Source of the DNA: Symsagittifera roscoffensis
Lineage: Eukaryota > Xenacoelomorpha > Acoela > Convolutidae
Reading direction: 5' to 3'
Assembly: GCF_963678635.1 (NCBI RefSeq)
Contig: NC_087069.1
Span: 52,152,938 to 52,216,937 of the forward strand
Length of the DNA: 64,000 nucleotides
Every line of letters begins with the position of its first letter. Position 1 is the stretch's first letter. The position numbers and the translations under genes are program-made. Below are positions 50,701-59,590 of the stretch, in pieces. The notes beneath the pieces were generated by a model, which searched no databases, was not told the origin of the DNA, and saw only the letters and a program-made list of their open reading frames with translations.

Positions 50701-53700
50701 ACATTTTTGAGAAAACTTCCGACAAAAATCAAGAACAAAAAGCGATTTATTAAATTATTTGCAAAAAAGTGATGGTTATTGAAACCAAAAGTTGCGTTAT
50801 TGCTGAAATTGTTTGCAGTAGCAACCTAACAAGAAAACCTAAAGGAGAACATCTACACATTACATGGTAATAAGACGTTATCAGTTCGAATTTTATCTCT
50901 GCCAGCAAATTGTTCGTTCAATTGGTACGATTTTCTCCTAAAATTCTTCAGTTCTGTCTTTTTTCTTGCAAAGTGAGTTCAATAGCCAAAACACATGCAA
51001 CAAGCAGAAAGCAAGAATAAGCTTAAGACATTGAAATTTTCTACGGAAAAACCATAAAAATTATGTTATACGGGCAACAAGGAGATAATCATCAGTTTTG
51101 AAGAAGATTTTGATGAATATCATACAATCTATTATATTTGTAAGAAAAAATTACACCATTTTCAGCCACTTTTAGCAGTAAAAAAGTCAATGATCTGAAA
51201 TTTTTATTTTATTCTCAGAAACAAGTTTGGGTTAATCTTTGAGAAAAAAACTGAGAAGGATTTGGATCATGGAGTTTGATCTAGAAAATTCAATGAATAT
51301 TGCGCTTTTTGTTCATTTGAATTGAGTTTCCTAATTGAATTTTCCTTGAGTTGGACAAAAAAACCAGTTAAATACACAACTGAAAGGTTGAAAAAGGAAA
51401 GCTTTGGATAGATTTGATTAATTTTTACTTTCTCGAAAATTACGATTTATTACCTGAGAAATCTGAAGTTTCAATATTGATTCAGATAGATGAGCTTTAT
51501 ATGTTCAGGTCATTAAAAAAAACCGCTTTTCAGCTCAAATTAGGCTAAACTTTATCGTATTTCATTTTTTTCAGAGAAAATTGTGGAAGAATCCATAAAA
51601 TACAATTTGAGCTTAGTATATAAACACAAATGAAAGAGGTTAAACAAGGAAAACTTTGGATAAATTTAATTAATTTTTTCTTTCTCGAAAGGTATGATTA
51701 TTTACCTAAGAAATCTGAAGTTTCAATATTCAATCAACTAATTTGAGCTTTATATGTTCCGAGCATTATAAAATTTGGTTTTTAGCTCAAATTACGCTAA
51801 GCTTTAGCGTATTTCATTTTTTTGAGAGAAAATTGTGGAAAAATCCATTAAATACAGTTTGAGCTTAGTTTTAAAGTCTACACGTATGTAATTTTTTTAA
51901 AATTAGATCAAAAGCAACAACAAACCAGCCAAAATTTTGAGATTTCTGCAATTGTTTCCAAAAGCTTGAATTTTTTGCAGTTTTTTCCGTTTCAGTAGAT
52001 TTGAGCATAGTTGAAGCTAGATTAAATCCATAAAATACAATTTGAGCTTAGTTTTAATATCTACGCGTATGTATATTTTTTCAATTAGATCGGAAGCAAC
52101 AAAAAAGAAGCCAAAGCCTTGAGATTTCTGCATTTTCTAAAAGTTTGAATAGTTTGCAGTTTTTTTTGCAGAAAAACTTTGAAGTTTTCGCAATTTTTAC
52201 CAAAAACTTGAAGTTCGTGCAATTTTTTCCAAAAAGTTGATTTTTTCGAAATTTCAGTAGGTTTCAGCATAGTTTCAGCGAGATTGATTACTGTTTCAAA
52301 AAGCAAGATCATCTAATAAAATAGATAATAAGTCAAACTAAATCAAATTTTATTGTGTTTTGAAGTTTTTTGAAAAAATTTTAATTTTTTTGGTAAAAAT
52401 TTGAAAATTTTTTGCACATCTTACCGTTGACTTATCATGAACCAAAAAATAATAATACCTTCCTTGCACAATCCTTACACTAAGAGCTAAATAATATTTG
52501 CCAGAATAAAAACACCAGGATAAAAACACATTCCTTTAAAATTCATTATTTTGGATTATAATACATTAAAAATCCAATATAAATGATTATACCGGATTAT
52601 AATTTTTACGTTTTTTTGCAACATTTCTGCTTTACCCATGGTGTACTCGCAATCTAAACCTGCTTTGCCCCCCATCCGCATTTGCCGAGAAGCCCCCCCC
52701 CCCCCCCTCACTCCCCTACGTTTATCCCTACGCCCATCGCCATTTTTACTAAATTTCACCCCCAAAATCCCACCCAAGTGAAAATCATAAACCCCTCCCC
52801 CAAATTCTACCAATAAATAACCCTATAAAGGGAGGGGGCGAATGTCGGGGTTGTGGTAAACTGGCAGGGAGGTGGGGGGTGTAAATAGGGAGGAAAACGG
52901 GGGAGAGAGAGAGAGAGAGGGGGGTAAACAGGAAGGGGGACTGGGAGGGGGTAAACAAAAATATGGGGGTAAACAACACAGGGAGGGGTAAACAAAACAG
53001 GGAGGGGTAAAAAAAACAGGAAGGGGTAATTATAAGACAAACATTGAAAAAGGAAATGTAACATTTTATGAAATCTGATACGTAGCAACTGCACTAGACA
53101 GGAAATGCGATAAATTTGAAAAAAAAAAACTGTTGTAACTTTCATGACTAACCTCTCAAAAAAATCCATTATAATTGATTAGAACCGATTTTAAGTGATT
53201 ATATTGACATAAAAAATATAAGAAATAAAATCATTAATGGATTATAATCGACTATAATCGACTATGATGGAATATATTGATTTAAAAAACAATCGTTTTT
53301 AATCCATTGTTTAAAGATTTTAATTGATTGTTTTTGTAATTTTATAGATAATGACTATAAAATGACACTACAAGCGGTTTTTATCCATGGAACTCCAGTG
53401 CGGGAATGAATTCAAAGTCCCTTCGCAGGAAGTTGAATGAGAACTCTTAATCACGAGAATTCAATGCTTCTCTAGAATTCTTCTGCACTGCTTCTTGAGA
53501 GATTCTTAAGAAATATTTTTGCAAATATTTTCAATAGTTGATAAAATTTCTTGGCTTTTTCATACAATTTCGTACAAAATTTCGCACGTTTTTCAGAAAA
53601 AAAGGTTTGAATCGATAGTTCAAGGCCTGGAAAAAGGATATTAAGAATTGTTAGCTGACAAACTACAAAACTAGGATGTTCAGAACTTAAAGACGACTAT

Positions 53701-56700
53701 GTTCTTTACTCCATAAACAAAATTTTGTGCGAAAGTTAAAATTTTTGAGAAAGTTTTTGCTGAGATCCCATTTCATAATGCGCTTCAAACTGATCAATTT
53801 TGGTGAGAATTTTTCCGGGAAAAACTTCAACTGTCTAAAAGCAAGTTATAAAACATCTTTATCTAGATGAAAGTTTTTCTGTTTCCTAAATCAAGCCAAA
53901 ACAGTAGATAAACACACTTGAAAATCGATTACGTGTTAGATTTTCCAGCACTCCCATACAACGCTTGGCGGTTTTTTTTTCAGGAAAAATCTAAAAATGC
54001 TCTAATAACTAGGATATTGATGCATTTGTATATGAACTTAGATATATATACTTAGGTAACTTTTGAGTTCAATTGAAGTTCATCTGCTAAAAGTAACGTA
54101 AGTAGCATTCTTCAAACACGTACATGGAAATGGCGCGAAGCAATTTGATCGATTCCTAGTCGAAAGTGGACTTCAATTTTAAGATTTCCAGCGGAAATTT
54201 TTCTCATCTTTTGATCCAGTTTTCTCAAGTTGGGTTATTTTTTTCTCAGAAAAAGCCAATCATAAATTGTTCTAGTAATTCAATTAGCCTTAAGGACATC
54301 TCTTTTGTTTTCTTAATTTCTAAAGATGAGATTTTTTCAATAATGTCAGTGTTTTTTCTGTTTATTTTGGTTCATTACTATTTCCCAGTGTTCATTTGGC
54401 TATGCTCTTAAATGATTAGTGCTTTGAAACCTCTCAAAGTGATTTTAGTGACATTTTGGCTAGAATTTTTCAGAAACTTTAGGAATTCCCAAATTTGCAC
54501 AAGACACAAACATGTTTCAAAATTGTGCTATATCACGAAAATTATAGAAAAAAATTATAGTTTTTAGGACCAAAGGGTGCTCAGCTTGTAAATGTCGAAC
54601 AAAATGAGCTGAATGAGGCACAACTTAGTGGTTTTTGAATGACTAATGTAAATATTGAAAAAATGACTTTTCAAAACAAGTGTAGGGAGCTTTAAGTGTT
54701 CATGAAGGATTTAATTCAATTTCACTACATTGTCTGATTTAGTTAGATTACTTTTTTGAAAGCATAAAAGTACATTTTTGAGGTTAATAGCAATTCTCAA
54801 AAAAGTTTAAAAAAATCAGAAAATTTAAAAAGAGCACTTCCAGTGAAGGCTGAAAGCGACACAATTTCAAATTTTTGTATTAAATTTGAGAAACTAATTG
54901 TTTCGCTTCTTTTCAAATCAAAATGGCTCAAAAAACTAAATGTGACATACTTTCTGTCTTAAATGAAACTAAATAATCTAATTAAAAGTAATTAACGTTT
55001 TGAAGACTATTTTATAGGTCTTGCTAACTTTCTCAAATGTGCATAAAGGTCTCTATTACCTATAGACGTGCATTTATATATATTGATGCCTTTATGAATG
55101 TACTTAAGTATATATGCATTCTTCGAGTTCAATTGAGTTTCATCTGCTGAAAGTGACGTAAGTGGCACTTTCCAAATACGAACAAGGAAATGGCGCAAAA
55201 AACGTGAACGATTTCTTGTTTCGAAATTGGAATTTCGTTTTAAAATTTTCCAGCGGAATAAAAAACTTTCCTTAGATGCAAAATATGCTCAAAGACTGAA
55301 TGCGACACAATTTTTGCGTTTCTAATTCAAAGTAACGTTGAACCATTAAAAAAAGTAATGAAAAATCTATTCGAAACAAAAACTTCTAATGACTGAATGA
55401 GACATATATGTTGAGTTTGTTATTCAGTTAAGAAAAATTTTTCGAAAATAAACTCAATTTTTGAAGCTAAGGGAAGTGGAACGGTTGAATTTACAACTTT
55501 TGCTTTATAAAAAAAAACGATAGTTTCAAATCAGAAAACCTAAGGAAAGTTTTACGATTTTTGGAAACAAAGAGTTCAACTCAGGACGAGCTCTGATAAA
55601 AACTCTTCTGACAAAGTTAGTCGTGTTTCAGATTAAAAAAACGCAGTAGCTGAATAAGCTCGGGAAATAACAGAGTCAAGCAAAAAAACTAAAAATCAAG
55701 TTATTCAAAAAGATAAAAAAAGATAACTTATGTTTTTGTCTCCTAGAAACTAAAGAGTTTGAGGCAATAATTATTGAATTTTTCTTGCGTTCTCAAATCT
55801 AAATAACTTTATTCAAAAGTCATTAAAATCTACAGAAATGGTTTCAGTTATTTTAAGTCATAATAGCAACATAAATTTTGTTCTTTTTCCTAGCCTAGAG
55901 GAGCTAAAGGAAGGTCATACACAATTTTGCGTTTTCAGTTCAAATTAACTGTAAGTTTTGAGAGTATCGAAATTTTTTAAGAGTCCGTGAACGCAAAGAA
56001 GACTCTGATGTAGGTCTTGATGATTTTTGTGTTTTTTAGGAAGAAGTTTTAAAAGTTTCGAGTTTTCGACTTTTGATTTCTATTTATGTTCAGTCGGAGC
56101 GGTTTAAATTTTGATTTCGGTTTTTGTTTAGCAAGTCAAATTCCTCTGTCAAACAGCAAAAAGGCAAAAAAAACTTGATCGACAAAAACATAATTTAAAA
56201 AACCTATTAAGCCAGCTGTCTAAATTTGACTCAATTTTAAAAAAATAATAAATTTCAAATTCAAGGAGCTTGAGGTCCATATATTGTTTTCTTGCAAATT
56301 CGGAAGTTTTATTTTTTTTATTCTTTATAAAAAAAAACAGAAGAAATTTTTATTTGTTTTCTTGCGTTTGCTGACTCCTTTACAGTTGTCTCTTGGCAAT
56401 GTTTACTTTTTCAGATCATAACAGAGTTTGAAAGCTTGAAAATGGCACAATTTTGCTGTTTTTATTTGAAATATCATTATCATAAATTTTGATAAAAAAT
56501 CGCTGTTTTCAATTTTTTGATGCAGAAGAGCTCAAACATGAATTAATTGGGTCAATTTGTATCGAAATAGTTGAAAATTAGGAAAAAAGGATAAATAAAA
56601 GTTTTTCAGACGCTGAAAGAATTCGAAGGACTGAATGTGACGCAATTTTCCCAATGGACAGACGTGCTTGATTTGATTTTGCCAGGCCCATCTAATAACG

Positions 56701-57290
56701 TGTTCGACAGTAAGTTTAATCATTACATTTAATAGTTAGTAATATCTTTCAGGTGCAGTACATCTTACAACGTACAATCTTCCATGAAACTTTTTTTCGT
56801 GGTTTTGAAGTTCTTTTGCGCGGTAATCTGTTTAGTTGAAGCCATTACAGGTGGTTGTCGCAAAAAAGGAATCTTACGGGTTTTTTTTTCATTAATCAGA
56901 ATCGTGCAGCGGTACTTGAAAAGAAAGAAGCTTACGGTGGACTTCAAACAAAGAAACTTTTACTGTCTTTAGAAAGTAGAAATCTTACGTTGGTCTTCGA
57001 CTAATAAGAAATTTACATTGGTCTTTGAATAGCGAGAAAGTTAGGAAGATGTTTGAATGCTAAGCGCTTAGAATACACACACTGACGTTGTTTTTAGTGC
57101 GAACCAGCCTTGAAAGTTTCTTCGCGCCAGAAGATTCGAGATTACTGGACTTTGACATTACTGGTCACTCTGCGGCTAGATGTGGTGAAAAACGCCCGGC
57201 TTGCAAGAGGCAAAAACTAACGCGTGCGTCGCCAGTTCTGTTCACTAGAGTTGAAAGAGTCTATTATGACCAAGTAAAAGACGAGCGCGC
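32459..57290 (+). CDS. ubiquitin-specific protease, USP7/USP47-like (partial)
   Basis: Eight phase-compatible exons (32459-32712, 33175-33253, 36633-36745, 37465-37575, 42648-42748, 42952-43114, 56610-56709, 57098-57290) encode about 371 residues of a C19 cysteine deubiquitinase, which removes ubiquitin from proteins. Order: a Ser/Glu-rich and 14-Asn low-complexity N-terminal region, a Pro-rich linker, the Cys box GLVNQQNTCYMNSLLQTLF (catalytic Cys codon 37531-37533), YLSLQRLYHDLL, the LTRSLGW...QHDVGDFF block, NNVF..SLESFF, and SPVLF..ERVYYD, which aligns with the PVL.L.L.RF.YD segment of USP7. All junctions keep frame with GT-AG sites and no stop. The His box is not found before 64000, and the upstream start is not visible. 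The match to USP7/USP47 rather than other USPs rests on the QHDV motif and the lack of a full zinc ribbon. Confidence 0.85.
33175..33253 (+). CDS. USP-like gene, second visible exon
   Basis: Acceptor TGTATCCAG, donor TATCAG|GTAAGT. It is 79 bp, starting in phase 0 and ending with one base of a Gly codon. It encodes a charged linker (PTDKNKKDLLRQESC). Assigned by splice sites and phase continuity. Confidence 0.65.
33254..36632 (+). other. USP-like gene, 3.4 kb intron
   Basis: AT-rich intron, no repeat array recognised. A 29-codon frame from ATG 35282 to TAG 35369-35371 lies in a locally GC-richer patch; it is more likely chance or an unused exon than a gene. Confidence 0.6.
36633..36745 (+). 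CDS. USP-like gene, third visible exon
   Basis: Acceptor CGGTTATAG, donor CTTGTG|GTAAGT. It is 113 bp, completing the split Gly codon and ending in phase 0. It encodes a Pro/Ala-rich linker (PPLQPPARPTAPKPAHLV) just before the catalytic domain. Confidence 0.7.
37465..37575 (+). CDS. USP-like gene, Cys-box exon
   Basis: Acceptor TTTTTCTAG, donor CCCGCA|GTGAGT; 111 bp, phase 0 at both ends. It encodes a basic stretch SRNSRSRRP and then GLVNQQNTCYMNSLLQTLF, the USP Cys box with the nucleophile Cys at 37531-37533. This is the strongest single piece of family evidence in the window. Confidence 0.9.
39160..42400. repeat. degenerate tandem array in intron
   Basis: Recurring block order: TTCAATTGAAAAGAC-type word, GAGCTCCCCTGCAT-type word, GGCTACGCCCAATTT, TTTCACAAAA, then a TTTTTGA run with CAAAAAC. 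Recognisable at about 39360, 39530, 39710, 40890, 41230, 41950, 42130 and 42290. Period is about 150-370 bp and identity is low except inside the 741 bp duplication. Confidence 0.55.
39388..40869. repeat. 741 bp head-to-tail tandem duplication
   Basis: 39388-40128 and 40129-40869 are almost identical; both begin GGGTGAGCCCACTTCTTACAC or follow CCAAATTT. They differ by a handful of substitutions and homopolymer lengths. The second copy ends where CCAAATTT is followed by GATATGATCG. Confidence 0.85.
42648..42748 (+). CDS. USP-like gene, fifth visible exon
   Basis: Acceptor CTTTTCCAG, donor GTGGA|GTAAGA; 101 bp, starts in phase 0 and ends with two bases of a Glu codon. It encodes VRDTIFQIPVDENKPVGKNW followed by a LSLQRLYHDLL helix equivalent to the LALQRVFYEL segment of USP7. 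Confidence 0.85.
42952..43114 (+). CDS. USP-like gene, QHDV exon
   Basis: Acceptor TTTTTTCAG, donor TTACAG|GTATGG; 163 bp, completes the split Glu codon and ends in phase 0. It encodes RLTRSLGWRDYDSTLIQHDV and then a GDFFMQLLKKLD helix. GW followed by QHDV is diagnostic of the USP7/USP47 group; most USPs have QDAQEF-like residues here. Confidence 0.88.
43270..43560. repeat. TGTATTAAGATAGGGA short tandem repeats
   Basis: Words of the form GTATTAAGATAGG followed by AGATTTCC or AAATTTTC recur at about 43300, 43345, 43370, 43440, 43490 and 43520. Spacing is about 25-70 bp. Non-coding. Confidence 0.6.
43655..45460. mobile_element. long terminal inverted repeat, left
   Basis: Inverted match to 49465-52490. 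Landmarks in order: GGTAAGATGTGCAAAAAA, AACTTCAAAACACGAT, GATTTAGTTTGAC, ATTTTATTAGATGA, CTATGCTCAAATCTACTG, and ATAAATCAACCCTCA at the inner end. It holds internal tandem units of about 250 bp starting at 44276 and 44528. The arms differ by scattered substitutions, so the element is not very recent. Confidence 0.75.
45680..45880. repeat. about 32 bp tandem repeats
   Basis: Five degenerate units of the type TTTTTCGCA...CAAAAAAATTGAAACA. They give a Lys/Phe-rich open frame that is not a gene. Confidence 0.6.
46769..47232 (+). pseudogene. decayed or multi-exon coding region in element
   Basis: An ATG frame 46769-46900 (43 residues, containing TRIGRFVWFKNLTWGKF) stops, and 12 bp later a frame in another phase is open from 46890 to TAA at 47230-47232 (about 113 residues, no early in-frame ATG). 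The second part is charged and rich in Glu, Lys, Tyr and Val, with local GC content above the surroundings, and ends KQVAYVN. Both look genuinely protein-derived. No family is recognised. The position inside the inverted-repeat element suggests an element-encoded protein. Confidence 0.4.
47784..48021 (+). CDS. possible exon, unrecognised, in element
   Basis: After a good acceptor TTTATTTCAG (ending 47803), the frame encodes a Trp- and Tyr-containing segment (NYYNKLKEWWTDDVDGDFI) and ends with TGA at 48019-48021. A second acceptor-like TTTATTTAG at about 48037 precedes another frame reading ALIQVDKTKIEDKEHHFDYY and FELDTNTKSR, stopping near 48152. These could be the start of a decayed transposase, but no family is assigned. 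Confidence 0.3.
48440..48700. repeat. about 50-57 bp degenerate tandem repeat
   Basis: TCTGATTGG or TCTGTTTGG recurs at about 48461, 48557, 48610 and 48667, with a weaker copy at 48512, each preceded by CTCAAC/CTCGAT-like bases. The array keeps a 213-residue minus-strand frame open (48096-48737), which reads as diverged NQSE/NQTE repeats and is probably not a gene. Confidence 0.6.
48910..49120 (+). pseudogene. two C2H2 zinc fingers, stop in second finger
   Basis: Finger 1 fits C-x2-C-x11-H-x4-H (CLECDRDYTRLDVSRHLKHC, then H). Finger 2 begins CSNCNFYT, meets TAG at 49018-49020, and continues in the same frame as SSEKLTNHMKKKQYSC, which keeps the spacing of a finger. The stop therefore falls inside a recognisable domain. 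C2H2 fingers in transposable elements are usually DNA-binding parts of a transposase (established); here it lies in the interior of the inverted-repeat element. Confidence 0.5.
49465..52490. mobile_element. long terminal inverted repeat, right
   Basis: Inverted match to 43655-45460. It carries about 1.2 kb (roughly 50070-51250) with no counterpart in the left arm, so it is longer. The internal 250 bp tandem units are present in mirror order (about 51390-51890). No target-site duplication could be fixed because the outer ends fade gradually. Confidence 0.75.
52545..53345. repeat. GGATTATAATCGA-flanked G/C-rich satellite
   Basis: Both ends carry repeats of TGGATTATAAT and GACTATAATCGA. The centre has a C-homopolymer near 52688-52707 and, from about 52855, GGGAGGGGTAAACAAAACA-type units in tandem, with AGAGAGAG nearby. 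Frames through it are Pro/Leu or Gly-rich artefacts. The G runs on the plus strand could form G-quadruplexes. Confidence 0.65.
53346..56609 (+). repeat. partial exon copies in intron upstream of 56610
   Basis: The first half of the exon at 56610 recurs in degenerate form in the intron before it. The core GACTGAATGCGACACAATTT appears at about 54606, 54848, 54931, 55294, 55391, 55912 and 56434. At least three copies (56415, 55902 and 55272) follow an acceptor-like TTTTTCAG, TTCCTAG or TTCCTTAG. Translated, they read EFESLKMAQF and AQRLNATQFL against EFEGLNVTQF in the real exon. None keeps a donor site at the matching place. A second direct repeat (54010-54210 and 55065-55265) shows the duplication includes intron sequence. 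Confidence 0.6.
56610..56709 (+). CDS. USP-like gene, seventh visible exon
   Basis: Acceptor GTTTTTCAG, donor TTCGACA|GTAAGT; 100 bp, starts in phase 0 and ends with one base of a Met codon. It encodes TLKEFEGLNVTQFSQWTDVL and then DLILPGPSNNVFD, equivalent to the YDIQLSIKG..NIFESF stretch of USP7. The Cys expected in a zinc ribbon here is absent, as in USP7. Confidence 0.8.
57098..57290 (+). CDS. USP-like gene, last exon in window
   Basis: Acceptor TTGTTTTTAG, donor GAGCGCGC|GTGAGT; 193 bp, completes the split Met codon and ends with two bases of an Ala codon. It encodes RTSLESFFAPEDSRLL, a Cys-containing basic stretch, and TRASPVLFTRVERVYYD, which aligns with LPPVLHLQLMRFMYD of USP7. The following exons (His box) are not found before 64000. 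Confidence 0.82.
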
Positions 57291-58429
57291 GTGAGTAAAA
57301 AAATCAAAGATAAACATTACGAGGCCAAACAGTGCACTTGATAGGCGCACAATTTTGTGTCTGTATGTTCCTGGATTCCAAAGACAAGTCTTTAAACATC
57401 TTAAAATTTTGTCGTAACTATCAAAGAAAGTAAAGAGCAAAAGAAGAACAAAGGGAATGTCCTTGTTGCGGAATCCGCTTACAATGCATAAAATGCAGTT
57501 TGGCCTCGTAATGAAAATTTAGTCAATGTATGACCACTGTTTTTGGCCGAAAAATGGTACTCGGTTAAGACTCACAGAGGTTAAAAGTGGTATCACATTC
57601 AAGCCTGTTTTGTCTTAACTAAGACTCTAGAAAATGCAACAGAGTCGAGACAAACTGATCTGTGATTTTTTTGTTTCTTTTTTTTCCGACCGAAAAACTA
57701 ACATATCAACACAATCGCTCTGTAAATTTTTATATGTTCAACTAATTTCCCTTAGTTTTTTACGCTGATTAATTAATTATCGACTCTGCCAAAAATTGAA
57801 CTAGAAATCACTCAAAAAATGCAAAGTTTATGATTTTTTTCTTTTCTTTTATTTTCCCACCACCGAAAGTAGAAGGTATTTTATTCTCTAGAATAAATTT
57901 TCCAGTTTTCGAAAGTTTCCAGTTTTTTTACGCAAAGCCTGGTTTTGCAAAATATCATCAGATTGTTTCAAGCGATAAAAAATTTTAAAGCCCATCTAAT
58001 CGTTAGTCAATTGCAGTTAAAAAATTCTCAATGGAGTTCCCATTTTTCAAAACTGTGATGACTGGGATGAATCTTTTGCTTTTTGGCAAAAAATTCGATC
58101 GATTGAAGTGAGCGATTAGGTTCAATTGGAATATTTTTAAATAAGACATGATACTTTTTGAAGCTTTAATTAGCGCTTCTTTGGCAAAAAATAATAACCA
58201 TAATCATACTAAATTGTTTTCAACCAAAATATAAAAAAATTAAGTTTTTTCATGATTAATTTAGGTTTGAGAGGGCATCCTAAAGTGCTCAAACGAAATC
58301 TCCCGACTACGCCTCAGGAAGCAGAACAGTTTAAAGTAAAACTCAAGTTTTTTAAGAAAAAAAAATAAGTTTTTTTTTGGTAATTTTGTGAGATTTTTCC
58401 TAAAAAAATAAAGCTCATTTTGACATTAC
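57291..58429. other. intronic, no feature recognised
   Basis: AT-rich continuation of the USP-like gene's last intron. No exon with His-box character was found, and no repeat was noticed. Confidence 0.5.
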
Positions 58430-59590
58430 TATTTTTTGTTTTTCTGGATTTTGTGAAACTAACCAGTTTAGTTTTGCTAAAATTAAAAAATAGCTTGTTT
58501 TCAATTAACCAATTGTATGTTTCATGCAGTTCAGCGTTCAGCTTGTCATTGTCCCGTTTATTTATCAGAGCTTTATCTTCCTTGTAAAAAATAGTATGAA
58601 GATGGTTGCAATACGTATCAAAATCTTTCCTGTAAAAAAGGAAGAGTAGGGAACCAAGGGTAGCAACTTAGTTATAACTTTCTGAAATAGGCAGCTCTAT
58701 AAAAGTAAAAACTGACTTTCTCCGTTCAAAAAGGAATCATTTAGATCATTCTCTTTCCCTATATTTCCAAAACTATGAAGTATTTCGAAAAAGATAGAAC
58801 GCTCTTATGTATCAAACGCTTTTTTAAAAGCAAAAAAGTCACATCAACAGTTTTAGATTTATTTAGTCAGATGTCTCAAATGCTTGCATAGTGTATCAAA
58901 AGTTCCTATTTTTTGTCTGAAACCGAATTGACTTGTTGTAAGGAGACTGAATTTTTCAAGATAACTAGTTATGCGACTGAAGAGCAAACGAACAAAAAAC
59001 TTTACCTAGAGTTAGAAGTTTTGAAATGACTCTAAAACTTCTCAGTTGAGAGGTATCACCGTTTTTGTGGATTGGCGTTATTTTAGCGATTTTGAAAACA
59101 TCCAGAAAAAGGAGTGCATTGTGCAATGATCGGGGATATTTGTTAGTGCAGGTACAATCGAAATTTTCAGTTTATTCAGAGCAATCACGTTGAAACGATA
59201 AACATGTGGGCAAATTCGATAGGAAAACAGTTTATATTATTTAATACTCCAATTTCACTAGTTTTTTCCATTCAGAGAAAAAAGAAAGTATGATTTAGAG
59301 CTAATTTTCGTTTTGATTTAATTTTTTATTTAGTTGAGACCCAACTGTTGTAAAGTAATGATTAAACTTGTCACATACATACTTAGAAGGGTCAGTTAAA
59401 ATGAAATTTTTTTTGCCAGTAACTTCCGAAAGAACATTATAGAGCTACCAGCTTTAGTTTTTTGATTTGCCGTTGTTTTTGTTTTGATTAAATTCTCTCT
59501 GAGCTATTTTGATAACATAATCCTTCCTAATTTGTGTTCACAAAAATTATCTTCAGATATTGATTTTTAAGACACATGTAGAGTTTGCTT
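58430..59590 (-). pseudogene. LINE reverse transcriptase fragment, degenerate
   Basis: Minus-strand frames, shifted several times, reproduce the order of a non-LTR retrotransposon RT of the CR1/Jockey/RTE type. From the upstream side: VCDKFNHYFTTVGSQLNKKL (near 59400), DVFKIAKITPIHKNGDTSQL, SYLEKFSLLTTSQFGFRQK, FFAFKKAFDT (RT motif A, near 58820), ILHSFGNIGKENDLND, and NDKLNAELHETYNWLIENK near 58530. The catalytic YADD-type motif is not recognisable, and stops and frameshifts are frequent. The 5' endonuclease and 3' end are missing or decayed. It is antisense within the USP-like gene's last visible intron. Confidence 0.8.

Larger units (their letters stand above)
43115..56609 (+). other. USP-like gene, 13.5 kb intron
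   Basis: Flanked by phase-0 exons whose products join in register with USP7 (KGGLQ then TLKEFEGLNVTQF). It contains short tandem repeats, the long-terminal-inverted-repeat element, a G-rich satellite and a set of partial copies of the following exon. No other exon of the gene is needed or seen in it. Confidence 0.7.

Noticed and set aside
52807-53169. Pro/Leu-rich 120-residue minus-strand frame
   Set aside because: Lies over the GGGAGGGG satellite; composition explains it.
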